Shown one piece after another: positions 41,895-50,933 of a DNA stretch of 64,000 nucleotides (position 1 is its first letter; each line of letters begins with the position of its first letter). The stretch is from contig NZ_JAODVR010000001.1 in the NCBI RefSeq assembly GCF_025399835.1, forward strand, positions 1,364,001 to 1,428,000, read 5' to 3'. The position numbers were made by a program, and so were the translations under genes. The notes beneath the pieces are model-generated. The model was not told the DNA's origin. It searched no databases and saw nothing but the letters and a program-made list of their open reading frames with translations. This stretch comes from Haloarchaeobius sp. HME9146. Lineage in GTDB: Archaea; Halobacteriota; Halobacteria; Halobacteriales; Natrialbaceae.

Positions 41895-42496
41895 CCCCCT
41901 TCGCCGCGATGAACGCGCTCGGGACCGTCGCGTTCGGGGCTGCTGGCGCGTCCAAGGGCGTCGAGAAGGACCTCGACTACCTTGGTATCGCCGTCCTCGG
42001 CGTCGTCACGGCCCTCGGCGGCGGTATCACCCGCGACCTGCTCGTCAGGAAGGTCCCCGGGGCACTGCTCTCCGAATCGGACATGACCCTGGCGCTGGCC
42101 GGCGTCGGCGTCGCCATCGTCCTCACGCACCTCGAAGCGGGCGACATCGCGGACTCGCCACTGCTCACGATTCCCGACGCCATCGGCCTCGCCGCCTTCG
42201 CCGGGACCGGGGCCATCGTCGGCTACGAGGCCGGGCTCTCGCCCTTCGGCGTGGTCATCACGGCGACCCTGACGGGAACTGGCGGCGGCGCGATTCGGGA
42301 CTTGCTGGCGCAAGAGGTCCCGAGCATCCTCCACGAGGACTTCTACGCGACCTGCGCGCTGGCCGGCGGGGCCGCCTTCTGGGTCGTTCGAGAACTGGGT
42401 GGGCCGCAGGTGTGGGCGACGGCTGCGAGTGTCGGACTCGCGCTGGGCTTGCGGCTTGCGGCGATGCGGTACGACTGGTCGCTTCCGAATCCGTGA
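41888..42496 (+). CDS. TRIC-type trimeric cation channel / UPF0126 protein
   Basis: About seven transmembrane helices arranged as two repeats. Each repeat has a GGG motif followed by a basic loop: ALGGGITRDLLVRKVP and GTGGGAIRDLLAQEVP. These are the hallmark of prokaryotic TRIC potassium channels (UPF0126, formerly YadS). It probably forms a homotrimer conducting K+, which would suit a salt-in halophile. Its ATG lies inside the last codons of the SAM hydrolase gene. Confidence 0.9.
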   Translation: MLTPFAAMNALGTVAFGAAGASKGVEKDLDYLGIAVLGVVTALGGGITRDLLVRKVPGALLSESDMTLALAGVGVAIVLTHLEAGDIADSPLLTIPDAIGLAAFAGTGAIVGYEAGLSPFGVVITATLTGTGGGAIRDLLAQEVPSILHEDFYATCALAGGAAFWVVRELGGPQVWATAASVGLALGLRLAAMRYDWSLPNP

Positions 42497-42572
42497 GTGG
42501 GCTGGTTCGCCGTCGTTTCGACGGAACGCTGGTAGACCGAGGGTCAGTTGATTCTCCGGAGGACCGTTCGCG

Positions 42573-43937
42573 CTACGAGTCCGGCGCGAACTCGACGCCC
42601 GTTATCTGGACTCGAGCACCACCGCTCGCCTCCGCTCCTATCGAAATCTCCCACCCGTGTGCGTCGGCGATCGCCCGGACTATCGAGAGCCCGAATCCAG
42701 TCCCATCCTCACGGCCCGAGTACCCGAACTCGAACACCTGTTCGGGGTCGACCCCGGCGAACCCGGGGCCATCGTCCTCGATGTAGAACCCTGTATCGTC
42801 CGGGAGTGGCCCCACCCGAACAGTGACGTCGCTCCCGCCGTGCTCGACACTGTTGCGCAGCACGTTCTCGAACAGTTGGAGCAATCGGTCTCGGTCTGCG
42901 AGTATCGTCGGCACCGGGTCGTACACACACGTGGCGGTCTCTGGAACCGTCCCTTCCCGTGCCCGCTCGAACACCGCCCCGACGTCGGTCGGTTGCGTCG
43001 TCTCGACCAGCCGGCCCTGATGGGCGACGGTGAGCAGGTCGTCGACGAGTCTCCCCGCCCGCTCTAGCGCTTCCTCGGCGGCGTCGAGGTGTTCGTCCTC
43101 GCCCGTCTCCCGGTACAGATACAACCGGCCGTCGATGACCGCCAGCGGCGACCGCAGGTCGTGTGTCACGGTGCTGGTGAACTCCTCCAGCCGCTCGTTC
43201 TGTCGTTCGAGTCGCTTGCGCTGCCGTTCGAGTTTTCCCTCGCGGCGCTTCTGGTCGGTGATGTCCTGAACGACACCGAGCGCACGGTGCGGTTCGCCAA
43301 CCTCATCCTCGAACATTCGCCCGCGGGCGGCAATCCACCGCTGCTGACCGTCCACCCGGACGATCGGGCACTCGAACGCCCACACTCCCGTCCGGAGGCT
43401 CTCCTCGAAGCTCCGCTCGATGCGGTCGCGATGCTCCGGGACGACGTGGTCGAGGAACCGCTCGAAGCTCCAGTCGTCGGGCGGTTCGTCGTAGCCGAAT
43501 ATCTCGTCGTGTCGAGCCGTACGGAGGGGCGAGTCGAGTGTCTGGAGGTCGAGTTCCCAGATACCGATTCCCCCGATCTCGGTCGCGAGGTGGAGCCGTT
43601 CCTCGGACGCTTGCAATGCCTGCTCGGCCGTCTCGCTGTCCCCACGGGAGCTCGTCGCTGACGTGTTGGTAGACTCGACGATAGCACCAGTCCCGCGTGG
43701 CGTCTTCCGTTGGGACATCGGAGTGTCGACTGGTCGCCACCACACACGTCCGTGAGCGCCGACCTCCTTCGTTTCTAGAAATCTCTCGCCGACGAGGGTT
43801 TCAAGTTGTTCGGAGATGGCCCGGTTGGAGCAGTCGAACTTCGCGGCTACGTCGGATGTGGTCAGTGGAGTCCCGGGCGGGCCGAAGCCTTCAACCACCG
43901 CTCTGACCGCCGTGAGTGATGGTGCGGCAGATGGCAT
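42573..43937 (-). CDS. HTH-PAS sensor histidine kinase
   Basis: A 454-residue cytoplasmic sensor. The N-terminal winged helix (TTSDVAAKFDCSNRAISEQLETLVGERFLETKEVG) is followed by one PAS domain with PAC (GVVQDITDQKRREGKLERQ) and a short coiled coil. HisKA has the phospho-accepting His about 259 in VTHDLRSPL. HATPase_c has N, G1 and G2 boxes (LLQLFENVLRNSVEHGG, DDGPGFAGVDP, GTGFGLSIVR). There is no transmembrane helix or receiver domain, and no response regulator nearby. ATG 43937 is set by the TATA box at 43961-43968. Confidence 0.88.
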   Translation of the reverse strand: MPSAAPSLTAVRAVVEGFGPPGTPLTTSDVAAKFDCSNRAISEQLETLVGERFLETKEVGAHGRVWWRPVDTPMSQRKTPRGTGAIVESTNTSATSSRGDSETAEQALQASEERLHLATEIGGIGIWELDLQTLDSPLRTARHDEIFGYDEPPDDWSFERFLDHVVPEHRDRIERSFEESLRTGVWAFECPIVRVDGQQRWIAARGRMFEDEVGEPHRALGVVQDITDQKRREGKLERQRKRLERQNERLEEFTSTVTHDLRSPLAVIDGRLYLYRETGEDEHLDAAEEALERAGRLVDDLLTVAHQGRLVETTQPTDVGAVFERAREGTVPETATCVYDPVPTILADRDRLLQLFENVLRNSVEHGGSDVTVRVGPLPDDTGFYIEDDGPGFAGVDPEQVFEFGYSGREDGTGFGLSIVRAIADAHGWEISIGAEASGGARVQITGVEFAPDS

Positions 43938-43960
43938 GAGTAACATACGACACTAGAGAG

Positions 43961-43968
43961 CATATAGC
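43961..43968 (-). promoter_or_regulatory. TATA box of the sensor kinase gene
   Basis: Minus-strand CTATATG centred about 28 bases before ATG 43937; it selects that codon over the ATG nine bases upstream. Confidence 0.55.
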
Positions 43969-43971
43969 GTG

Positions 43972-44321
43972 CGCCCGGAGACTGGAACGGACGTAGGAGT
44001 CTTGACAGGCCCATCCTCCTCACCTGACCCTCCAGCTACTGAATGCATTCTCTGTATGCAGCAGGCGATTCCTCACGAGTTCGAGCCAGAACACTGGGTG
44101 AATCGACAGGTCGACCCCTCTGACTCTGTCACTGGCACGCTTCTCCATCAGGTCGCGCCCGTCCTGTATCCCCGGCCGGCAGAGCGAGTCGGCTCACCAC
44201 CTGAAGAGATTATCCCGCTCGCCCACCGAGTGGCTCCTATGCAGTGGTGTGTCCGGTCATCGAGAGCAGCCGGGGGCGAGAGTGAGCGCACCCGCGACCG
44301 AAGCCGGAGGGGGAACGTAGC
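43972..44321. other. Gap with no supported gene
   Basis: About 350 bases between the kinase promoter and the RNase H gene. An open frame on the plus strand (43969-44325) encodes Cys-containing but Pro/Ser/Arg-rich sequence without family character or promoter. GC is lower than in flanking genes. GGAGGGGG at 44306-44313 can serve as the ribosome binding site for the GTG at 44322. I see nothing else. Confidence 0.4.
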
Positions 44322-44972
44322 GTGACCGACGACCCCCTCCCGGTCGAACACCTCTCGCCGCTCGCCACGCTCGTCGAGGAGGTACTCGCGGCCGTCGGCT
44401 ACGAGGTGACGGCCGCCATCGAGACCATCGACGACGCTGTCCCCGGATTCGGCGGTCTCTTCGACCCCGCGACCAGCCGGACCGAGCTCCGAAGCACACT
44501 CGAAGACCTGCTGGCGTCGGGGGTCACACGCCCACCTGTCCCCGAGGCGACCGACGACAGCTTCATCCTCTACGTGGACGGGAGTTCACGCGGCAATCCC
44601 GGTCCCGCGGGTGCGGGCGCTGTCATCATGGACACGTCGGAGAACGAACTCGCACGTCTCGGCCGACCCGTCGGCTCCAGTTCGGGGAACAACACCGCCG
44701 AGTACGTCGCTCTCCAGCTCGGGCTCTCCGAACTGCTGACCCGGTACGAGCCACGCGATCTCGAGGTGCGTATCGATTCGATGACCGTCATCCGGGACGT
44801 CTGGGGCGGCGACGACCCGACGGAACCGGGCGTCGAGCAGTACAGCGAGGCCATCGCGGCGGCGCTGTCGCGCATCCCGGAGCACCGGTACACGCACCTT
44901 GCCGACAGCGACCCGAACCCCGCTGACGCGCTCGCGACGGTTGGTGCGGACATTGCTGCGCTTGGGCCGTGA
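44322..44972 (+). CDS. rnhA: Ribonuclease HI with extra N-terminal domain
   Basis: Degrades RNA in RNA-DNA hybrids. The C-terminal 145 residues carry the four acidic residues: LYVDGSSRGNPGPAGAGAV, NTAEYVALQLGL, VRIDSMTVI and, in weaker form, DPNPADALA. The N-terminal 70 residues (LSPLATLVEEVLAAVGYEV...) are helical and unlike the hybrid-binding domain of eukaryotic RNase H1; similar extensions occur in haloarchaeal RNase HI. The start is a GTG with a purine-rich GGAGGGGG about 9 bases upstream. Confidence 0.9.
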   Translation: MTDDPLPVEHLSPLATLVEEVLAAVGYEVTAAIETIDDAVPGFGGLFDPATSRTELRSTLEDLLASGVTRPPVPEATDDSFILYVDGSSRGNPGPAGAGAVIMDTSENELARLGRPVGSSSGNNTAEYVALQLGLSELLTRYEPRDLEVRIDSMTVIRDVWGGDDPTEPGVEQYSEAIAAALSRIPEHRYTHLADSDPNPADALATVGADIAALGP

Positions 44973-45020
44973 TGGTGGTGGCACGGAACGATACCTGAAC
45001 CGACCGTTTCAGTAGCTGGA

Positions 45021-45055
45021 AGGGGACAGCCCACGGCTCTATCCGTGGGAGGACT
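45021..45055. mobile_element. Possible IS200/IS605-type end remnant (subterminal hairpin)
   Basis: AGCCCACGG, a six-base loop and CCGTGGGAGG form a perfect 7-bp hairpin (45030-45036 with 45043-45049). This closely resembles the subterminal palindrome at the end of haloarchaeal IS200/IS605/IS1341-type elements. No tnpA or tnpB is present, so it would be a solo end or a small non-autonomous derivative. Recognition is from memory of the motif; a chance hairpin or terminator of rnhA cannot be excluded. Confidence 0.35.
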
Positions 45056-45136
45056 CCGACCACGCCGCGATTCACGGAGCGGTCCCACGTATCTTGGCCG
45101 CCGTCTCACGTGGCTGGCGGGTCCATCTCTCCGTGT

Positions 45137-46471
45137 ATGTCAGAGGAGAGTCTCGGCTTCACCGGAGCCACGGCTATCGGCCTCGGGGGGATGATCGGCG
45201 GCGGCGTGTTCGCGGTGCTCGGCGTCGTCGCGAGCATCGCGGGCGCGGCCGCCTGGCTGGCATTCCTCGCGGCCAGCCTGGTGTCGATGTGTGCCGCCTA
45301 CGCCTATCTCAAGCTGAACCGCATCAACGACCGAAAGGGCGGGTCCGTGACCCATCTGGAGACCTACCTCGACGACACGGACTACGCCGGGATGGTCGGC
45401 TGGACCCTTTTGTTAGGGTACGTCGGCTCCATCGCGATGTACGCCTACGCCTTCGGCGGGTTCGGGGTCAAGCTGCTCCCGTCGCTCGGACTCGGTGAGA
45501 GCGTGCTCCATCCGCTGCTGTCCGTGCTCGCGGTCGCGTTCTTCGTCGGGCTGAACGTCCTCGGGGCGCGGGCGACCGGGAGTTCTGAGAAGGTGCTGGT
45601 CACGCTCAAGGTCGTCATCCTGCTCGGCATCGGCCTCTGGGGGCTGTACTACGGGAGCACGAATAACGCCCTCCAGTTCGGCTTCTCGAACGTCGCGACC
45701 ACCGGCTTCGTCACCGCGGTCGCCGTCTCGTTCGTCTCCTTCCAGGGCTGGCAACTGCTGCTGTACGACCAGGAGAGCATCGAGAACGTCGAGACGAACC
45801 TCCCGAGGGCGGTGTACGTCTCCATCGTCGGCGCGATACTCGTCGACTGCATCGTCGCCGTCCTCGTGACCAGTCTCGTGAAGACGAGCGTCATCAAGGC
45901 CCACCCGGAGATCGCGGTCGCGCGGGCGGTCGAACCGTTCCTCGGCCAGCTCGGGTTCACCTTCGTCGCGGTCGCCGCGCTCTTCTCGACGGGCAGCGCT
46001 ATCAACGGGACGCTGTTCTCGGCGGCGCACTTCACCAAGGGGATGCTCGACGACGGGCTCGCCCCGGACCAGCTCGGCGACGCCGACGCGTCTGGTGCGC
46101 CGACCCGGACCGTCCTCGTCCTGGGCGCGGCAGCCGCCGCCTTCGCCGCCTACGGGAGCCTGAACGCCATCACCTCTTTCGGCTCGCTGGCGTTCGTCGT
46201 CGTCTTCGGGACGATCTGTGCGCTCGCGCTCACGGAGCGCGACCACGAGGAGATGAACCCGCTCCCACCGGCGGCGGGCTTCCTCGGCTGTCTGGCCGCG
46301 TTCCCGCTCATCCTCTATCACCTCTGGGTGGCCGAGCGCGGGACGTTCGTCACCGTGGTCGCCCTGGCGGTCGCGGTCGTCGCCATCGAGGTGCTCTACT
46401 TCAAGCGAGAGACGCTGCTCGCGGAGGCGGACGCCGTCGAGGACCGCGTGGAATCGGCGGTCGAGAACTGA
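45137..46471 (+). CDS. APC-superfamily amino acid permease
   Basis: A 444-residue transporter with about 12 transmembrane helices. The first helix holds GATAIGLGGMIGGGVFAVLG, the substrate-binding unwound segment GxGxGGGIF of the APC fold. Helix 6 region VAVSFVSFQGWQLLLYDQESIENVETNLPRA is typical of amino acid/polyamine/cation permeases. The short acidic C-terminus has no USP domain, unlike some haloarchaeal homologs. Substrate unknown. ATG 45137 is used; the upstream frame to 45110 is Gly/Ser filler. Confidence 0.9.
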   Translation: MSEESLGFTGATAIGLGGMIGGGVFAVLGVVASIAGAAAWLAFLAASLVSMCAAYAYLKLNRINDRKGGSVTHLETYLDDTDYAGMVGWTLLLGYVGSIAMYAYAFGGFGVKLLPSLGLGESVLHPLLSVLAVAFFVGLNVLGARATGSSEKVLVTLKVVILLGIGLWGLYYGSTNNALQFGFSNVATTGFVTAVAVSFVSFQGWQLLLYDQESIENVETNLPRAVYVSIVGAILVDCIVAVLVTSLVKTSVIKAHPEIAVARAVEPFLGQLGFTFVAVAALFSTGSAINGTLFSAAHFTKGMLDDGLAPDQLGDADASGAPTRTVLVLGAAAAAFAAYGSLNAITSFGSLAFVVVFGTICALALTERDHEEMNPLPPAAGFLGCLAAFPLILYHLWVAERGTFVTVVALAVAVVAIEVLYFKRETLLAEADAVEDRVESAVEN

Positions 46472-46529
46472 ACCAGGGGGCTGTCGCTCGTGGCTGCAGA
46501 AACGAGAGATAGAATCGAGGTCCGAGGGC

Positions 46530-48119
46530 TTACTTCGCGGCGATGATGTCGTCGATGCGGATGATCATCGTCGCGGCCTCGGTGGCGGACTCGACGGCCT
46601 CGCGCTTCACGTCGGCGGGGTCGATGACGCCGTACTTCAGCGGGTCGTCGATGCGACCCGACTCGCCTTCGCTGATGACGCCCATCACGTCACCGCCCTC
46701 GTAGGCGGCACGCAGCGAGACGAGTGCGTCGATGGAGTCCATGCCGGTGTTCTCCGCGAGGGTGCGCGGGAGGGTGTCGACCGCGTCGGCGAACGCCTCG
46801 ACGGCCAGTTGCTTGCGGCCCTCGATGCCGGCTGCACCCTGGCGGACCGCGTCGGAGATGGCGATCTCGGTCGCGCCTGCGCCGGGGACGACCTCCTCGG
46901 ACTCGGCCGCGAGTGCGACCACGTCGAGGGCGTCCGTGAGGGCGCGTTCGAGCTCGTCGACGACGTGCTCGGTGCCGCCGCGGACGAAGACGGTCACGGA
47001 CCTTGCGGCCGCACCGCCCTCGATGAACGCGAGTTCGTCCTCACCGAAGCCCTCGACGCGGATGGCGTCGGCGTGGCCGAAGTCCTCGCTGTCGAGGTCC
47101 TCGAGCGAGCCGAGGCGCTTGGCACCGACTGCGCGGGCGATTGCCCGGGCGTCCTTGTTCGAGAGCTTCTCGAACGCGAGGATACCCTCGTTCGCGAGGT
47201 AGGATGCGACGCGCCTGTCGATGTCGTCGGTGGTGAACACGACGTCGACCTTCGAGTCGGCGATGGTCTTCGCGTAGCCGCGGAGTTCCGTCTCCTCGGC
47301 CTCCATCACGGCGTTGAGCTGCTCGATGGAGTCGATGCGGTACTCGGCGTCGACGTCGGTCTTGCGGACCTCGAGGTCGAGGTCGAGGACGAGGATGTTA
47401 GCATCCTCGACCGTGCGGGGCATGCCGTCGTGGACGGGCTCCTTGTCGAGGATGATACCCTCGACGAGCTCGGTCGCGTTCGAGGACGCGCCGACCTTCG
47501 TGTGGATACGCACGTCGTCACGCTCGACGTCGGTGCCGTCCTGGACGTGGCGGATGGCTTCGACGACGGTCTCGGCCAGCTGGTCGGCGGTCAGGCCGCC
47601 GGTGCCCTTGCCGGTCATGCTGGACTCGGCGACCTTGTGGAGGGTCTCCTCGTCCATGCTGACGTCGAGGACCATCTCGTCGATGGCCTCGAGGGCGATG
47701 CGGGATGCCTCGCGGTAGCCCTCGACGATGGTCGTCGGGTGCACGTCGCTCTCGAGCAGGTCCTCGGCCTTCGCGAGGAGCTGGCCCGCGAGGACGGCCG
47801 CGGTGGTGGTGCCGTCACCGACCTCGTCCTCCTGGGACTGGGCGACCTCGACGATCATCTGTGCGGCGGGGTGCTCGATGTCCATCTCCTTCAGGATGGT
47901 CGCGCCGTCGTTCGTGATGACGACCGTGCCCGAGGTGTCGACGAGCATCTTGTCCATGCCGCGGGGGCCGAGCGTTGTCCGTACGGCTTCGGCGACCGCT
48001 TTACCGGCCATGATGTTCGACGACTGGGCGTCGCGGCCGTGTGTTCGTCGGGTGTCCTCTGCAAGGATGAACATCGGCTGACCGCCCATGCTACGCTGTG
48101 CGAAAGATTGTTGGGGCAT
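46530..48119 (-). CDS. Thermosome subunit (group II chaperonin)
   Basis: ATP-dependent folding chamber subunit of 529 residues. Motifs are [51 protein letters not shown] and [30 protein letters not shown]. It ends at AAK without the Gly-Met-rich tail that closes many haloarchaeal CCT1/CCT2 subunits, so it may be a third-type (CCT3-like) subunit. ATG 48119 is chosen because TATATATAG at 48153-48163 would start transcription about 12 bases upstream of it; longer frames include promoter sequence. Confidence 0.95.
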   Translation of the reverse strand: MPQQSFAQRSMGGQPMFILAEDTRRTHGRDAQSSNIMAGKAVAEAVRTTLGPRGMDKMLVDTSGTVVITNDGATILKEMDIEHPAAQMIVEVAQSQEDEVGDGTTTAAVLAGQLLAKAEDLLESDVHPTTIVEGYREASRIALEAIDEMVLDVSMDEETLHKVAESSMTGKGTGGLTADQLAETVVEAIRHVQDGTDVERDDVRIHTKVGASSNATELVEGIILDKEPVHDGMPRTVEDANILVLDLDLEVRKTDVDAEYRIDSIEQLNAVMEAEETELRGYAKTIADSKVDVVFTTDDIDRRVASYLANEGILAFEKLSNKDARAIARAVGAKRLGSLEDLDSEDFGHADAIRVEGFGEDELAFIEGGAAARSVTVFVRGGTEHVVDELERALTDALDVVALAAESEEVVPGAGATEIAISDAVRQGAAGIEGRKQLAVEAFADAVDTLPRTLAENTGMDSIDALVSLRAAYEGGDVMGVISEGESGRIDDPLKYGVIDPADVKREAVESATEAATMIIRIDDIIAAK

Positions 48120-48152
48120 GATGGGAAACCTCGAATAGGTATTGTTTGCGAG

Positions 48153-48163
48153 CCTATATATAG
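48153..48163 (-). promoter_or_regulatory. Strong TATA box of the thermosome gene
   Basis: Minus-strand CTATATATAGG, a perfect TATA core in AT-rich surroundings. It predicts a transcription start about 12 bases before ATG 48119, a short leader rather than a leaderless message, and high expression. Confidence 0.6.
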
Positions 48164-48298
48164 ATTTCTTGGCCACAGGTTCGCTTGGCTGCGTTTATCA
48201 CGCTTTAGTCTGCAAGCCATAAGAAAACCGCGAACACTCTGGGCGGGGGTTCCCCGGCCGGTACCAAGAAATAGCAGCACCCGAATGAATCAGCATAG

Positions 48299-49126
48299 AT
48301 GCTGGAGTTGGAACACCGGTTCCGAGTCGTCGACGTCCACGCCCAACTCACCAGCGACGAGCTCGCGTCGACCCGCGGGCGCGCCATCTCGCCCGAGAAG
48401 CTCGAACGGGAGATGCAACAGGCAGGGGTCGTCCGGTCGGTCGTGTTCCCCGAGGCCCAGCCCGACGACGGTGACTACATCACGCAGAACAACACCGTCG
48501 CCCGGCTGAGCGTCGACCGGCCGTTCATCGCGTTCGCCCGCATCAACGGGCAGCGAGACCCCGGGGCGAGTGCGACGGCACGACTCCGGAACCTCACGAC
48601 GTCGCGGCAACCGTGGCACACCTCACCTGCGGACGTGGAACAGTACGCCTACGACGACCGGTTCAACGGGTTCGTGCTCGACGCGCCGAACGACGGGCTA
48701 CCCGACGAGCAGGTCCTCGACGAACTCGCCTCGGTCGGCCTCCCCGTCCTGGTCCGGGCCGGCCACGGCTTCGCCCCCGATGCCGTCGCCGAGACGGTCC
48801 TCGGACGCGGGTTCCCGGTCGTCATCGCCCACCTCGGCGGCTACCCGCTCGACCGCGACATGATGGACCGCACGATAGACCTGCTCGACCGTTACGACGA
48901 GACCTACGTCGACACCTCGTTCGTCCGGTTCCGCGACCAGCTCGAACGCGCCCTGCTGGAGCATCCCGACCGGGTGCTGTTCGGGAGCGGCGCGCCCTGG
49001 ACGCACCCGAACGTCGGCGTGATGGAACTGCTGACGCTCGACGTCTCGGAGGACAAGATGCGCAAGGCGTTCTCGAACAACGCGTGTCGGGTCATCGAGG
49101 CGCTTCGCCCCGCGGCCGAAGCCTGA
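48299..49126 (+). CDS. Amidohydrolase-like (TIM barrel) protein with altered metal motif
   Basis: A 275-residue protein of the amidohydrolase/TatD-like superfamily. It shows strand-1 VVDVHAQL, PVLVRAGHGFAPDAV, FPVVIAHLGGYPLDRDMM and VLFGSGAPWTHPNVGV near the end. Active members have HxH after strand 1; here the second His is replaced by Gln (DVHAQL), and the SGAP region lacks the usual SDxP Asp. Metal-dependent catalysis may thus be changed or lost. It is divergent from the thermosome gene. The substrate is unknown. Confidence 0.78.
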   Translation: MLELEHRFRVVDVHAQLTSDELASTRGRAISPEKLEREMQQAGVVRSVVFPEAQPDDGDYITQNNTVARLSVDRPFIAFARINGQRDPGASATARLRNLTTSRQPWHTSPADVEQYAYDDRFNGFVLDAPNDGLPDEQVLDELASVGLPVLVRAGHGFAPDAVAETVLGRGFPVVIAHLGGYPLDRDMMDRTIDLLDRYDETYVDTSFVRFRDQLERALLEHPDRVLFGSGAPWTHPNVGVMELLTLDVSEDKMRKAFSNNACRVIEALRPAAEA

Positions 49127-49140
49127 CCCACGCGACCGAC

Positions 49141-50052
49141 CTACTTCTCTGCGAGTTCGTAGCGACACACTGCCCGGTCCTGACGGGTCGAGATACCGTT
49201 CGGGTTGCGGCGGAGCGTCCGGTCCGCCTTCCGGGCCGCCAGACCGTCCTTCGCGCCGAGGACCATCCCCTTCGCCACGGAGCGCCCGCCACCGAGCCAG
49301 GACGAGGGCCGTTCGTGGCCGGTCACGACGCCCTTCAGGGAGCGTGCGCCGTCGAAGACAGCATCCCGGAGGGCGCGACCCGCCACGGTCGGGCGCACGC
49401 CGTAGTTCTTCACCATGCGGTACACGAGCGACCGGTACTTCCACTCCCAGTCGCGGACCGTGTGGCCGCCGTCGGTCTCGAATTCGCCACGGACGCACAT
49501 CTCGGACTGCCACGCCACCTCGTGTCGGAGCTGGGCGAGCCGGTGGGCACCGTCACGGGCACCACCGGTCTGGAGGTACTCGTCGAATCCGTCCATGTCC
49601 GACAGCGCGTCGCGCGAGAACGCGACGTTGTCGCCGTTGAAGTACGTCACATCGTGGCCCGCGATAGAAACAGCCTCCTTCTCCTCGGTCGTCATCCCCG
49701 CCCTGACGGTTCGATGTGTCGGTCCTGTCACGACGCTCGCCCCGTCGTCGATGGCCTGTGTCAGTCCGTCGTACCAGGTCGGTTCGACGACGAGGTCGTA
49801 GCTGACGAGGGCGATGACGTCGCCGGTAGCGACCTCGATACCGGCGTTGCGGGCGACGTTGATGTTCCGTTCACTGATCTCGACGAGCACGTCCACGTCG
49901 CTGCGCTCGCGAACCATCCCGGTCGTCCCGTCCGCCGACGGCCCGTTGACCACCACGACCTCGGCGTCGGGGACGTGCGCCGCGAGCGCGTCCAGTGAGG
50001 CGTGGAGTTCCTCTCGGCCGTTCAGCGTCGGTACGACCACCGAGAGTTGCAT
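49141..50052 (-). CDS. Family 2 glycosyltransferase
   Basis: GT-A fold: MQLSVVVPTLNGREELHASLDAL, VVVNGPSADGTTGMV and a C-terminal extension of about 100 basic residues. The usual DXD is replaced by ALVSYDLVVEPTWYDGL, and the acceptor region has GFDEYLQTGGARDGAHRLAQL. It probably transfers a sugar to a lipid or surface polymer. TTTTTAAG about 27 bases upstream supports the start. The methyltransferase gene immediately upstream on the same strand has its own promoter. Confidence 0.86.
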   Translation of the reverse strand: MQLSVVVPTLNGREELHASLDALAAHVPDAEVVVVNGPSADGTTGMVRERSDVDVLVEISERNINVARNAGIEVATGDVIALVSYDLVVEPTWYDGLTQAIDDGASVVTGPTHRTVRAGMTTEEKEAVSIAGHDVTYFNGDNVAFSRDALSDMDGFDEYLQTGGARDGAHRLAQLRHEVAWQSEMCVRGEFETDGGHTVRDWEWKYRSLVYRMVKNYGVRPTVAGRALRDAVFDGARSLKGVVTGHERPSSWLGGGRSVAKGMVLGAKDGLAARKADRTLRRNPNGISTRQDRAVCRYELAEK

Positions 50053-50105
50053 AATCTTTGCTTGCGGTTCCGATACTTAAAAACCAGTGTGTCAATTCAG
50101 TTCCA

Positions 50106-50819
50106 CTACTTTCCTTCGACGTGGGCGTTCCAGTAGGAAACCGAGGCGAGGCGTTCCAGCCCCGGTGCGTCGAGTATCTCCTTGTCGATGCCGCGGAAGG
50201 CGCTCGCCAGGTCGCCGGGAATCTGCCGGTAGAACCCGTAGGGAAGCACGAAGTCGTGGGACTCATCGGCGAGGTGGAGCCCGGCCTTCGAGAGCAGGGA
50301 TTCGACCTCGGTCCGGGAGTAGAGCCGCGAGCCCATCGGGAGCGCCCAGTTGTAGATGCTCCGCGTGGAGAAGCGGTTGAACGTGTCGAAGAACACCTGC
50401 TCTTTCGAGACGCGACACATCTCGGAGAGGAAGGAGGCAGGGGTATCGGCCAGATGGAAGAACCGCATCGCCATCACCACGTCGAAGTGGTCGTCCGGGA
50501 AGGGCAGGCGGGCGGCGTCGCCGCGCATGAACTCCAGGTGGTCGTCGACTCCGGCCGCGCGCGCCTTCCGGCGGCCCTGCTGAAGCATCGCCGCGGAGAT
50601 GTCGAGCCCGATGATATCTGCCCCGCGCTCGGCGAGCATGACGGTGAACCGGCCCGTCCCGCAGGCTATCTCGAGGATGTTCTTGTCCTCGACCGGGCCG
50701 ATGGCGCTCAACACGGCCTCTTTCTCGCGTCGATCGATGAGGCGACCGCCTCGAGAGAACCGCTTCTCTTCGTACTCCTCGGCCACCTCGTCGGTCTGGT
50801 ACCATTCCTGCCCCTTCAC
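50106..50819 (-). CDS. Class I SAM-dependent methyltransferase
   Basis: A 237-residue enzyme with motif I ILEIACGTGRFTVML, motif II GADIIGLDIS, motif III DAARLPFPDDHFDVVMAM and FHLADTPASFLSEMCRV, typical of UbiE/COQ5-like and Methyltransf_11 proteins. Substrate unknown. TTTTATCC about 27 bases upstream gives a leaderless start. It lies 53 bases upstream of the glycosyltransferase on the same strand, so a shared role in a cell-surface lipid or glycan is possible but not shown. Confidence 0.86.
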   Translation of the reverse strand: MKGQEWYQTDEVAEEYEEKRFSRGGRLIDRREKEAVLSAIGPVEDKNILEIACGTGRFTVMLAERGADIIGLDISAAMLQQGRRKARAAGVDDHLEFMRGDAARLPFPDDHFDVVMAMRFFHLADTPASFLSEMCRVSKEQVFFDTFNRFSTRSIYNWALPMGSRLYSRTEVESLLSKAGLHLADESHDFVLPYGFYRQIPGDLASAFRGIDKEILDAPGLERLASVSYWNAHVEGK

Positions 50820-50933
50820 ACTGTCCGATGCTACTCACCCGGTGGGATAAAACGGTATTGGACTCGTCTCGGTGTCGGTCGGTTCCGAGCCAGTTCGGGA
50901 AGCTTGTTGTAGTATGGTAACATAGAACACGAT

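Noticed and set aside
43969-44325. 118-codon plus-strand frame before rnhA
   Set aside because: Contains ECILCMQQ but otherwise disordered sequence; it begins inside the kinase promoter region and runs into the rnhA start without an own promoter.
46809-48509. Plus-strand frame of 566 codons opposite the thermosome gene
   Set aside because: Mirror image of a highly biased real gene; composition and lack of motifs mark it as spurious.
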